From contig JANQED010000151.1 in the NCBI GenBank assembly GCA_028278545.1, positions 35,146 through 99,145 on the forward strand: 64,000 nucleotides of DNA, in the 5' to 3' direction. The position numbers and the translations under genes are program-made. This document shows, in pieces, positions 28,341 to 37,532 of the stretch (position 1 is the first letter of the stretch; each line of letters begins with the position of its first letter). The notes below the pieces were generated by a model that made no database searches, was not told where the DNA came from, and saw only the letters and a program-made list of their open reading frames with translations. The DNA comes from Anaerolineales bacterium (GTDB lineage: Bacteria > Chloroflexota > Anaerolineae > Anaerolineales > UBA11858).

Positions 28341-28570
28341 ATGCGACGACTCGAACAAGCATCCCGGTAGAAGGCTGTTGAGTTCATCAAGAGCCACGCC
28401 CGCCGTCTGGAACGAGTTCTCTATCAGTATCGTTTTGAAAACGCATCTGTGGAGGATGTGGTTGCCGCGTTGTTCAGGTATCAGAATGCTGGCGGCGGGT
28501 TTGGTCATGCCCTGGAGCCGGATGTTGAAAAGTCTCTATCGAGGGCGGGGGCAACAGGCAACTGCCACTT
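28341..28570 (+). pseudogene. Truncated gene with in-frame TAG at codon 10
   Basis: MRRLEQASR*KAVEFIKSHARRLERVLYQYRFENASVEDVVAALFRYQNAGGGFGHALEPDV...; continuous protein-like frame through TAG at 28368, ends abruptly next to plsC stop. Confidence 0.7.
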
Positions 28571-28573
28571 AAA

Positions 28574-29302
28574 TTACGTTAGCAATTCTTTGAGGCGGGG
28601 GTGGTCAGCATAGACGCCATGATAGCGTGAGGGCAGTAGCGCTGCAATCTGGCACATGATCTCGGCGGTGTGTTTTTTCAGCGATGCTTCCCTATTTTTT
28701 CTGTCTAAAGTCGGTAAACTGAATGGCTCGCCCACTCGGATAGTTACCGGGGACCTGCGCAACTTCTTAAGGCTGTCGAGCACAACTCGATCCTCGGTCC
28801 CCGTCAGGGCCACGGGGATGATCGGTGCCCCGGTCTTGGTCGCCACATAAGCCGCGCCCGGTTGACCCTCCATCAGGGCCTCCGATTTGCTGCGGGTCCC
28901 TTCGGGAGCGATGACGTAAATCTCTCCTTGCTGGACGCGCTTGAGCACCGCGCGCAGTGCGCTGATGTCGGCGTTGAAGCGATCTAGCCAGATAGCGTTG
29001 AAGGCCCTGGCTGCCCACCGGAAGAAGGCCACCTTTTGGTATTTTTCAGCGATCGTGAGGATGATATCCGCGCGTGGGATCAGTAAATAGGTGAATAGCG
29101 CATCCAGCCGCCCCAGATGATTGGAGACGACAATACCGCTGCCTCGCGCGGGAATTTTTTCTAAACCGCTGACCTCGATTTTGCAAGTTGACCGCAAGAT
29201 CAATGCTATCAGGCCGCGGAAAAAACTTCGTGCGATCAAAATTCTCGTTCCTCCTTGGTTCCGACGAGTGAGCAATGTCGTTATAGTATATCTTATCACC
29301 AT
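28574..29302 (-). CDS. plsC: 1-acyl-sn-glycerol-3-phosphate acyltransferase (PlsC family)
   Basis: GSGIVVSNHLGRLDALF (NHxxxxD), IAPEGTRSKSEALMEGQPGAAYVATKTGAPIIPVALTGTE. Confidence 0.88.
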   Translation of the reverse strand: MVIRYTITTLLTRRNQGGTRILIARSFFRGLIALILRSTCKIEVSGLEKIPARGSGIVVSNHLGRLDALFTYLLIPRADIILTIAEKYQKVAFFRWAARAFNAIWLDRFNADISALRAVLKRVQQGEIYVIAPEGTRSKSEALMEGQPGAAYVATKTGAPIIPVALTGTEDRVVLDSLKKLRRSPVTIRVGEPFSLPTLDRKNREASLKKHTAEIMCQIAALLPSRYHGVYADHPRLKELLT

Positions 29303-29390
29303 TGTTTCTGAGCGATATCTTTGTTTGTGGCGCGCAATGGTATGCAAATTGCATCCCATTATAGTTGTGTCTTCTCAGAGAAGTGATCTC

Positions 29391-31208
29391 ATGTTCGGGG
29401 GTTTTGAAGGACAGGTAGCCGGTGATGTGGCTTTGGTCTCCGGTGATGCTTTTGATTCGAGTGCCAGTCCGATCATTGTCGATCTCGACAGCGAAGATAT
29501 CCGAGCGATTGTCCAAAACCTACGGAAGGCAGGAAAGGGTATTTGGGGATGTCAAACTGTTCTTGGAAATGATCCAATCCATGAAGCTCGTGTATGCAGC
29601 AGAAGTCTAAATGAATATGGCCTGGATGGTTTGGTCATCAGGGCGTTGGCGGAATTTGAGCTGCCAGGCAAAGGTCATCAGGCGGCGAAATTCATGGAGG
29701 AATTGCGCCGGGTGTTGCCCGATACCCCTATCGCACTGAGTTCATTCAAATTACCTTCCTACCATCAACGGTTTCCGTGGGGGCAATTCTTGGCATATTG
29801 CGATTTCAACATGCCTCTGCTAGATAGTAGTGATGTTGACAACTTCCGTGCCCAATTGATCCGCTGTCAACGCGAATTTCAGGAGCTAACCCCCAGCAGA
29901 CCGGTGATCCCGATTTGCCCTCTCTCCGGGGAATCGAATGAGATTTTGGCAGCGATACCACTTCCCCAGGAATTCGACCACAAAGAAATCGACTGGTTGG
30001 GTATTGGGGAGGGAATCACCGACCGATTGGGGGAGTTTTGGGCGTTAATTCAGGATCATCCTTGGCAGACCCTCTTTGCTGAAGAGGATATTGTCTACCA
30101 ATACTTCAAAGCATTGAACACCAAAGACCCTGACCAGGTGATCGAGCTATACCACCCCCAAAGCGCGCTGGTTACCTCGGCCCGAACCATTATGGATGTG
30201 GAGCCAAAGCGCGCCTGGTATGCAAATCTGTTCACTCAGGTGCTCCCTGATGTAAACTTCCTTCTGACGGGCCATTCGGGTACGGGTAATTCGCGAAACA
30301 CTCATTGGATTGCTCGTACTAAGAGGAGCATCTTTGATTCTGGTAACCCCACGAACTTAACGGGGTTGTTTTCAGGGGCCATCGAGATATTTAAGAGCGT
30401 CTATTATACGAAGATCGTTCGTTCGGCGCCGCGAGTGCATACCGCGCATATCGTCAGCATCGACTTGAACGACTCCAGTATCGATTTAATGGTCACGCCC
30501 CCTGAGGGCTTGGGGGCTACCACATCGGACTTCATGGCTAAGTATGGGTTGCAGCTGGCGGTAAACGGGGATGAGTGGTTGAGTTGGACCAATCCCAAGG
30601 GGCTGGCTGTCTCTGAAGGAGTGATGTACTCAGCTCCCTCCTCAGAACCCACGGCCTATATTTCGGCGAGCAATCGAGTTCAGGTGGGGGGTAGGCCTCC
30701 TTCCGTTCTTTGGGACGCCATCTCAGGTTCGCATACCCTGGTCAGAAATGGGGCCATGAGCACAAAACTGCGTACTTGTTCCAAGCCGGAGGTTTATTGT
30801 ATGAATCTGGCGCCGCGCACCTCGCTGGGGTTGACGCGGGACAACAGGTTGATCCTCATCGTTGCGCAAGGTCCTGAGGATTCCCTGCGGAAGGCATTGA
30901 CCTTGAAAGAGCTGGCTGCCTTGAACCTCGAACTGGGCGTCCAGAATGCCATTTGCCTGGACGGTGGTGGGTCGAGCACGCTGGCGGTGGACGATTATGG
31001 CATCCCCAAGGTGGTCAATTCGCCCAGCGATGGGAGTGAAAGGGCGGTATCCAACCATTTGGGGATTCGCGCTCAGCATCTAAATCGAGATAGCGCCCTG
31101 AGAGTCGATGATGGCAGCGACACTTTTGGTCTGCTGGATGGGAAAATCATCTATCATTTCACATCTTTTACGGTCAAAAGTGTACCGTCGGCACTTGATA
31201 GAACTTAA
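29391..31208 (+). CDS. Multidomain protein: GH-like N-terminus, NTF2/SnoaL-like middle, phosphodiester glycosidase (NAGPA) C-terminus
   Basis: C-terminal RTSLGLTRDNRLILIVAQG...LELGVQNAICLDGGGSSTLAV; middle YFKALNTKDPDQVIELYHPQSALVTSARTIMD; N-terminal barrel-like segment. Confidence 0.75.
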   Translation: MFGGFEGQVAGDVALVSGDAFDSSASPIIVDLDSEDIRAIVQNLRKAGKGIWGCQTVLGNDPIHEARVCSRSLNEYGLDGLVIRALAEFELPGKGHQAAKFMEELRRVLPDTPIALSSFKLPSYHQRFPWGQFLAYCDFNMPLLDSSDVDNFRAQLIRCQREFQELTPSRPVIPICPLSGESNEILAAIPLPQEFDHKEIDWLGIGEGITDRLGEFWALIQDHPWQTLFAEEDIVYQYFKALNTKDPDQVIELYHPQSALVTSARTIMDVEPKRAWYANLFTQVLPDVNFLLTGHSGTGNSRNTHWIARTKRSIFDSGNPTNLTGLFSGAIEIFKSVYYTKIVRSAPRVHTAHIVSIDLNDSSIDLMVTPPEGLGATTSDFMAKYGLQLAVNGDEWLSWTNPKGLAVSEGVMYSAPSSEPTAYISASNRVQVGGRPPSVLWDAISGSHTLVRNGAMSTKLRTCSKPEVYCMNLAPRTSLGLTRDNRLILIVAQGPEDSLRKALTLKELAALNLELGVQNAICLDGGGSSTLAVDDYGIPKVVNSPSDGSERAVSNHLGIRAQHLNRDSALRVDDGSDTFGLLDGKIIYHFTSFTVKSVPSALDRT

Positions 31209-31326
31209 GTAACATAGAATTCCCGCTCGACTATCACTATACTTATATTGCCTGTTCACTATATTGTTTGGTGATGGGCCTTGACTTACTGGCCAAACGA
31301 AAATACTCTCTGGATGGATTTTTCTT

Positions 31327-32676
31327 ATGGGCGATCTGCTTCAGCAGGTATACTCAGTTCTGACTGCATTTCCTGGGAACATCGTTTATCACCTCATCGT
31401 CAGTTTTTCGATTCTCAACGCGCTGATCTCAACCGTATCAACCCAAAAGCTGCCAGGCAGTTCCATTCGGGAAAGGACCATCGTTGGATTAGGTGCCTTA
31501 ATGGGGATAAGAATCCTGATTTTTTTCTACTCGGTTGTATTTGGTCCTCTGTTCGACAATTCAAGCGCTTTTCTCCCCATTCTTGATTGGATTTTGACGA
31601 CGTTTAGCGTGATCGTCATAATTTGGCTGTGGCTGTTCTCGGACGGGTTCACGATTGCCGATGCCATCGTTCCCGGAGTGGTGGTGCTGACGATTGTTTT
31701 GGGGATTTTTAGCGGATGGTGGTGGCGAAGTATTGATGCAGGCCTGCGTTTCAATCAGAGTCCTTTGGATGATCTGTGGAATTTGTATGATTTCACGCTG
31801 TTAGCTGTTGGCATTGTACTCATGGTGATGCGAACGCCGGTCAACTATGGCAGTGGGTTGGGGATGCTGCTGACCTTATTGATCGGACACCTGCTCCATT
31901 TGATCGCGCCTAATGTGAATGGGAGTTTTCCGGGCGGCGTGCGCCTCTTTCAGATGGCAGCTTACCCTCTCTTGTTCACATTATCTCGCCGCCTGGATGT
32001 GCGCGATGAAGTAACAATTGAACATGACAAAGAGCCCTTCATGATTGAAGTTTCAGAGCCTTACAGCATCGAACCGGAAGATTTTCGCCATATCATCTCC
32101 CTTTTTGATGCTTTTCATTCTCTGGATGATGGGATTCAGCAACTGACCCGCATTGTGGCCGAGATTATGAAGGCGGATATCTGCTATTCGGTTAAGCGCT
32201 CTGCTGACAGCCAGTTTATCTTTTGGGATGGTTATGATCTTCATCACCAGCGGGATCTTGAGGAAATCAGATTGCATGAGGAACAGTTGCCTTTGCTGGC
32301 CACTTCATCTCGTAAATCGGTATCGATACGCCTGCAAGCGAGCAGCACTTCGCCAGACCTTGACGCCCTTGGCAGTGCCTTGGGCCTGTCTTCTACCGGT
32401 CACTTGCTGGGGGGATTCTTTTCAGCCATGGATAACGCGGGCATCATTCTGCTGACTCCTCACTCGCAGAAGCGTTGGGATCAAGAAAATCAGCAATACT
32501 TCATCGAAGTCACCAACTCGCTCTACAGGGTCTTCCGGAGAATCGAAGATAATTATCTGCACGCGGAAGACCGGGATATGGAAATCCTCCCCGACCCGGA
32601 TGTTGGACTTGAGGGCGGGATTCGAAAGGAAGCACTGCTTAAATTGATCAGTTTCTTGAGGAGGCAGGCTGCTTGA
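31327..32676 (+). CDS. Multi-TM membrane protein with cytoplasmic GAF-like domain
   Basis: Seven or so hydrophobic segments then DGIQQLTRIVAEIMKADICYSVKRSADSQFIFWDGYD. Confidence 0.55.
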   Translation: MGDLLQQVYSVLTAFPGNIVYHLIVSFSILNALISTVSTQKLPGSSIRERTIVGLGALMGIRILIFFYSVVFGPLFDNSSAFLPILDWILTTFSVIVIIWLWLFSDGFTIADAIVPGVVVLTIVLGIFSGWWWRSIDAGLRFNQSPLDDLWNLYDFTLLAVGIVLMVMRTPVNYGSGLGMLLTLLIGHLLHLIAPNVNGSFPGGVRLFQMAAYPLLFTLSRRLDVRDEVTIEHDKEPFMIEVSEPYSIEPEDFRHIISLFDAFHSLDDGIQQLTRIVAEIMKADICYSVKRSADSQFIFWDGYDLHHQRDLEEIRLHEEQLPLLATSSRKSVSIRLQASSTSPDLDALGSALGLSSTGHLLGGFFSAMDNAGIILLTPHSQKRWDQENQQYFIEVTNSLYRVFRRIEDNYLHAEDRDMEILPDPDVGLEGGIRKEALLKLISFLRRQAA

Positions 32677-32737
32677 GCATTTGTTGGCAGTTTTCGTTTT
32701 GCCATGGTGAGGCAGATTTCTCGGCATTCACAAAAAA

Positions 32738-32766
32738 AGCGCGCTCCGTTATCGAGCGCGCTGCGT
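32738..32766. terminator. Hairpin AGCGCGCTC/GAGCGCGCT between convergent genes
   Basis: Perfect 9-bp stem; T-runs available on both strands. Confidence 0.75.
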
Positions 32767-32789
32767 TTTGACCTGTTTAGATAGCCTGT

Positions 32790-33851
32790 TTATCCAAAGG
32801 GAGAGACGGATTTGCCCCTGGGTTTATCCGTATCAATGTCGTTCAGCCACTCTGGCAGCTCTTCTTCGGTTTCTTCCTCTTCTTGTTTGAGGGGTGTTTC
32901 TTCTTCTTGCGGCTTCCCCACTGTCGGGGATGGCCCCGGTGACCATTCGCGAAGTGTAGCCTCTTGTTCTGGACGTGGCGCGATCTCCTCGGCGTCTTGC
33001 TTCAGTCTGTCCTGCTGTGGGGGTACATCCCCTGGCCAGGTTTCATTTGCCAAATTGTCTACCCAATCGGGGAGGTCAGCGCTGTCCTCTGCGAGTTGCG
33101 GAGGAGGGGCCTCGGTGTTCATCTCCTCGTAGGCTTCTGTGGTGAGTTTTTTGGTCCATTGAATCAAGGATTCCCTGGCTTCGGGGGAGATGAACCTCGT
33201 TCCCTCTTCGCTAAACTGGTCACTATGATCAAGTTCTATCTTTTCTGGCTTGGTGTCTTCATCGAACTGATCCTGAGCTATTTGCTCTGGAACTGTTTGC
33301 CCGGAGGTTTCTTGTTCAGTCCCGCCCCCGTCTTGAACAGGTGACGGCGGCTGCTCGGTTACACCGGCATCCGTTTCTGTCTGTTCTGCCAATTCGTCTG
33401 TAGAAGCAGGTTTGATCAGATCGAGCCTGGATTGGGGAAGAGTTACCTCCCTTGCGGGTTTGCCTCGCAGTCTTCTCTTTTTCCTTTTTGGAGGTGGGGC
33501 TGGTTTTCGTTCCGGTTTTGTTGATGGGGCACTTTGTTTAGGCTTCTGCCCTCGCTGGGAAGGTGTTGGCGAGGGACGGCTCTTGGGGATTTTGTTGTTT
33601 TTGGGACGATATTTCCTGATCAGACCTTGCGCGAACCCCCTCCTTTGTTTGGTACTTCCTTTGAAAGGGCTGATGCCAATCGTATCAAATTGCACCCCTT
33701 TTTTGACGAGTTTGGCAAGCTGGCGCTTGATGTCCTTGCTTTCACCGATAAAAATAACTTCCTCCTCCTGGATTAAAAAGTAGATCCCCGCTAATCTGGG
33801 CTTGATCAGCGCATAGTTCTTTGCATCGAATTTGACTTTAATCTCATTCAT
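32790..33851 (-). CDS. Degenerate GIY-YIG-like domain protein with long low-complexity Pro/Glu-rich tail
   Basis: AGIYFLIQEEEVIFIGESKDIKRQLAKLVKKGVQFDTIGISPF...RRGFAQGLIRKYRPKNN then ~260 aa basic-Pro then acidic tail. Confidence 0.6.
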   Translation of the reverse strand: MNEIKVKFDAKNYALIKPRLAGIYFLIQEEEVIFIGESKDIKRQLAKLVKKGVQFDTIGISPFKGSTKQRRGFAQGLIRKYRPKNNKIPKSRPSPTPSQRGQKPKQSAPSTKPERKPAPPPKRKKRRLRGKPAREVTLPQSRLDLIKPASTDELAEQTETDAGVTEQPPSPVQDGGGTEQETSGQTVPEQIAQDQFDEDTKPEKIELDHSDQFSEEGTRFISPEARESLIQWTKKLTTEAYEEMNTEAPPPQLAEDSADLPDWVDNLANETWPGDVPPQQDRLKQDAEEIAPRPEQEATLREWSPGPSPTVGKPQEEETPLKQEEEETEEELPEWLNDIDTDKPRGKSVSPFG

Positions 33852-34118
33852 CCGCAGTTCTCTCCAGGAATTGTCAGCACCATTATTGTTGTGTATTTTC
33901 TGGATTGTGTCAATACGCAATTAGCGAAGCCGCGAAAGAAGTGAGGCCATTTTAATCAAAAACCGCACTATCGAGTAATTGATGATCCCGGTATTTAGGT
34001 ATGCAAAAACTGTGCCCAGATTACGCTTTCTTTGGGCGTATTTTTGATATACAATGAAAGGGAACATGATCTCGTCACGCCTTCATTAAATCAGCAATGT
34101 ATTGTAAGGAGGCCTGAT

Positions 34119-34685
34119 ATGTCTGCTCAGATTGGATTGGTTCTAACTCTCTCTTATCTCTTAGGCGCGCTGCCCTCTGCATACTTGGTGTCTCAATTCG
34201 TGGGTAAGAAAGAAATCTGGCGTTTGGGGGACGGCAATATGGGCGCTAAGAATACCTTCCTGATGGTCGGTAAATTGCAGGGGCTCTTAGTCGGAGTCGT
34301 GGACATCTTCAAGGGTGCACTGGCCGTTGAATTGGTGCGCTATTTCAGTTTGGCGCCCTGGGTGGCTTACCTGGCTGGTGCCCTGGCTGTGTTGGGCCAT
34401 GATTTTTCTTTATTCGTGGGCTTTCGCGGCGGTCAGGGAATGGCTACGCTGGTAGGGGTGTTTTGGATGATTGTGCCTTTGCAGACAACCATAGGCTTTA
34501 TCTTGTTTGTCATCTCCTTGGTCGTCACGCGCCACTGGAATATGAGCTGCGCGATTGGTTTTGGCGTTTTCACCGGGTTGGTTTGGATCACTGGCGGACC
34601 GGTATGGTATCCTGTGGTGCTTTTGCCGACCATCGGCTTGAAGAAATGGCTTCAAGATCGGCGCGCACGACATGCGTTGGCTTGA
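34119..34685 (+). CDS. PlsY-family glycerol-3-phosphate acyltransferase
   Basis: LSYLLGALPSAYLVSQFVGKKEIWRLGDGNMGAKNTFLMVGKLQGLLVGVVDIFKGALAVEL; SD TAAGGAGG upstream. Confidence 0.82.
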   Translation: MSAQIGLVLTLSYLLGALPSAYLVSQFVGKKEIWRLGDGNMGAKNTFLMVGKLQGLLVGVVDIFKGALAVELVRYFSLAPWVAYLAGALAVLGHDFSLFVGFRGGQGMATLVGVFWMIVPLQTTIGFILFVISLVVTRHWNMSCAIGFGVFTGLVWITGGPVWYPVVLLPTIGLKKWLQDRRARHALA

Positions 34686-34740
34686 AAAGTTTGACCGAAC
34701 AACAATCTAGCGCAAGACCGACTCATTGCAGGTGATTAGC

Positions 34741-36606
34741 GTGAACTCCACCCAAAAACCCCTTCCATTCTTGCTGCCCAGCCCTCAACGACTCGAAATC
34801 CAAGATGGTGAGTTCAAAATCCCTGAAGCAGGGATCATCCTGATCAACAACCCTGAGGACCAGGACATCTTCTTCTCGGCACGCCTGCTTCAAGAAGGTC
34901 TCGGTGACGGTTGGCGTCTTGGCGCGGGGAGTTCCGCATTGGAAGGGAGAGCCGTCATCGCTCTGAACTTGATCCCCGGTGCTGTTCGGCATGAGCAAGG
35001 GTATCAACTAACCATCGCAGCAGGACGAATTGATCTCACTGCCAGCCAACCGGCGGGGATTTTCTATGGCGTGGGTACACTGCGGCAACTTCTCGCCCAG
35101 TGCGAGATGGGTTTGCCGATCATGCAGTGTAACGACTGGCCTGATTTCCCCAACCGGGGCGTGATGCTGGATATCAGCCGCGACAAAGTCCCCACCATGA
35201 CCACTCTTTATGAGTTAGTGGACCTGCTGGCTTCCTGGAAGATCAATCAACTACAACTGTATACCGAGCACACTTTCGCCTATCGTCAGCATAGCACGGT
35301 TTGGGCTGAAGCCTCACCAATGACCGGGGAAGAGATCCTGGCTTTGGATGCCTATTGCCGGGAGCGTTTTATCGAGTTGGTGCCTAACCAGAATTCCTTT
35401 GGGCACATGCAGCGCTGGCTGAAACACCCTGAATACAATCATTTGGCGGAATGCCCGGATGGATTTGTTACCCCGTGGGGAGAGGATTATGGGCCATTCA
35501 CCTTAGACCCCACCAACCCGGGCAGCTTGGCATTAGTGCGAGAACTCTACGATGAACTGCTGCCTCACTTCACCAGCAAGCAATTCAACGTTGGCTGCGA
35601 TGAGACCTTTGATCTCGGTCAGGGCAAGAGCAAGGTGCTTGTTGAACAAGTGGGCGAAGGACGCGTGTACCTTGATTTCCTGCTGGATATTTACCGCGAT
35701 CTGGAATCCCGGGGGTACACGATGCAGTTTTGGGCGGATGTTCTGATGAGTCACCCGGGGTTGGTTCCCGAACTCCCCAGGGATGTGATCGCTCTCGAAT
35801 GGGGGTACGAGGCCGGCCATCCCTTTGCCGCGCGCAGTGCCATTCTCGCCGCCTCCGCTGTGCCCTTCTATGTTTGCCCAGGGACATCTTCCTGGAATTC
35901 GGTCGCTGGACGCACCGATAATGCTTTGGAAAACCTGCGCAGTGCAGTGAGGGATGGCTTGGAATATGGCGCGATGGGAGTTCTCAATACCGACTGGGGA
36001 GATAACGGCCACTGGCATCCGCTACCGGTAAGCTATCTCGGTTTTGCTTATGGGGCGGCGCTCTCCTGGGCTTATGAAGTCAACCGCGAGATCGATCTCG
36101 CTGGTGCGGTCAGCAGATTCGCTTTTCAAGATCACGACGAATTTGTGGGGAAGATAGCCTACGATCTTGGCAATGTTTATCAATTGAGCGAGCTTCAACC
36201 TCCCAATGCCTCGATCTTGTTTCGGATTCTGCAATCCACGCCCGAAGACCTGGCTATCCATGTTGATGAATCTGATCGGCGCATCGCTGAGTTTCGCGCC
36301 ATCTTGACGCGCATCGATGAGATCATGGCACCCCTTCCTCAAGCTGTCATGGGGCGAGCGGATGCTGGCCTGATCAAGAACGAATTTACCTGGTCGGCCG
36401 ATATGCTGCGTCACGCTTGTTGGCGATTGATCTGGGCCTTGGGTTTGGCCAGGGGAGAGCAGGATAGAGCATTGCGCAAACGTCTTGCCCAGGACGCCGA
36501 AAACCTCACCGAAGCCTTTCGCCAAATCTGGCACGCTCGCAATCGCCCTGGTGGTTTCAAGGATAGCCTGGCGCGCATGGATGAGATGCGTAGCCATTAT
36601 TTGTGA
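34741..36606 (+). CDS. Glycoside hydrolase family 20 beta-N-acetylhexosaminidase-like protein
   Basis: LPSPQRLEIQDGEF...DWPDFPNRGVMLDISRDKVPTMTTLYELVDLLASWKINQLQLYTEHTFAY...NVGCDETFDLGQGKS. Confidence 0.87.
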   Translation: MNSTQKPLPFLLPSPQRLEIQDGEFKIPEAGIILINNPEDQDIFFSARLLQEGLGDGWRLGAGSSALEGRAVIALNLIPGAVRHEQGYQLTIAAGRIDLTASQPAGIFYGVGTLRQLLAQCEMGLPIMQCNDWPDFPNRGVMLDISRDKVPTMTTLYELVDLLASWKINQLQLYTEHTFAYRQHSTVWAEASPMTGEEILALDAYCRERFIELVPNQNSFGHMQRWLKHPEYNHLAECPDGFVTPWGEDYGPFTLDPTNPGSLALVRELYDELLPHFTSKQFNVGCDETFDLGQGKSKVLVEQVGEGRVYLDFLLDIYRDLESRGYTMQFWADVLMSHPGLVPELPRDVIALEWGYEAGHPFAARSAILAASAVPFYVCPGTSSWNSVAGRTDNALENLRSAVRDGLEYGAMGVLNTDWGDNGHWHPLPVSYLGFAYGAALSWAYEVNREIDLAGAVSRFAFQDHDEFVGKIAYDLGNVYQLSELQPPNASILFRILQSTPEDLAIHVDESDRRIAEFRAILTRIDEIMAPLPQAVMGRADAGLIKNEFTWSADMLRHACWRLIWALGLARGEQDRALRKRLAQDAENLTEAFRQIWHARNRPGGFKDSLARMDEMRSHYL

Positions 36607-37016
36607 TGGAGCAGCCACGATATATGTATATGGAGGCACTTGTGACCAATCAAATCTTGCTGTATTTTGGGGCATTCTTCACTGTCGCCTGGGGAGTGGC
36701 TCATCTCTTCCCCACCAAGAATGTCGTCAAAGGGTTTGGCGACATTTCCGAGGACAACCGCCAGATCATCACCATGGAATGGATCGTTGAGGGTGTGGCT
36801 TTGAGCTTCATTGGAGTGCTGGTTGCAGTGGTGACAATGATTGATCCTGTGGGAGTCGTTTCCACCACGGTCTATCGTCTTTCGGCCCTGGCTCTGATTG
36901 TCTTGGCAGTGGTTTCGCTTTTTACCAGCTTCAAGGTGGACTTCTTGCCTTACAAACTCTGCCCGGCGATTTTCAGCCTCTCGGCGGTGCTGTTCTTGCT
37001 GGGTGTCTACCTTTAG
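36603..37016 (+). CDS. Hypothetical membrane protein
   Basis: ILLYFGAFFTVAWGVAHLFPTKNVVKGFGDISEDNRQIITMEWIVEGVALSFIGVLVAVV. Confidence 0.65.
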   Translation: MMEQPRYMYMEALVTNQILLYFGAFFTVAWGVAHLFPTKNVVKGFGDISEDNRQIITMEWIVEGVALSFIGVLVAVVTMIDPVGVVSTTVYRLSALALIVLAVVSLFTSFKVDFLPYKLCPAIFSLSAVLFLLGVYL

Positions 37017-37111
37017 ATCAAACACGAAAATTCATCATCTAAATTGCGGGTCGCTGCACCCGTGCTTCACAAAAGTCGATGCCATCATTGATTCCCTGAT
37101 AGAGGTGATTT

Positions 37112-37435
37112 ATGCCCGGTGAAATGCAATTTCTCTACAAGATCCAACCCACACGCCCGGAAATGTTATCCGAAGGGTCTACACCTGAAGAAGACCGGAT
37201 TGTCTCTGCGCATTTCAATTATCTGAAAGACTTGAAAGAGCAAGGCAGGCTGATCTTGGCTGGCCGTACGCTGAGTGTTGACCCAAGCAGTTTTGGCATT
37301 GTGATCTTCAAAGCCCAATCTGAACACGCGGCCCAAGAGGTGGTGGATAACGATCCGGCTGTCAACCAGGGCGTTATGCGCGCGGAGCTATATCCCTATC
37401 AGGTGGCGCTGATCACCAATGAGCGAGCGTTGTAA
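37112..37435 (+). CDS. YciI family protein
   Basis: FLYKIQPTRPEM...HFNYLKDLKEQGRLILAGRTL...IVIFKAQSEHAAQEVVDNDPAVNQGVMRAELYPYQVAL. Confidence 0.85.
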   Translation: MPGEMQFLYKIQPTRPEMLSEGSTPEEDRIVSAHFNYLKDLKEQGRLILAGRTLSVDPSSFGIVIFKAQSEHAAQEVVDNDPAVNQGVMRAELYPYQVALITNERAL

Positions 37436-37532
37436 GCTAAAGGAGGATGTGACACCCAGCCGACATTGATCTTACAGGTTGGTATAAACTTAGGGATTAA
37501 ACCTCTTCCACCGAAGTTTTAATGTACAATGA

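Noticed and set aside
32790-33400. Low-complexity Pro/Glu tail considered as a coding artefact
   Set aside because: The minus-strand frame is open throughout, has a convergent terminator after it and starts with a coherent domain; kept as real coding sequence.
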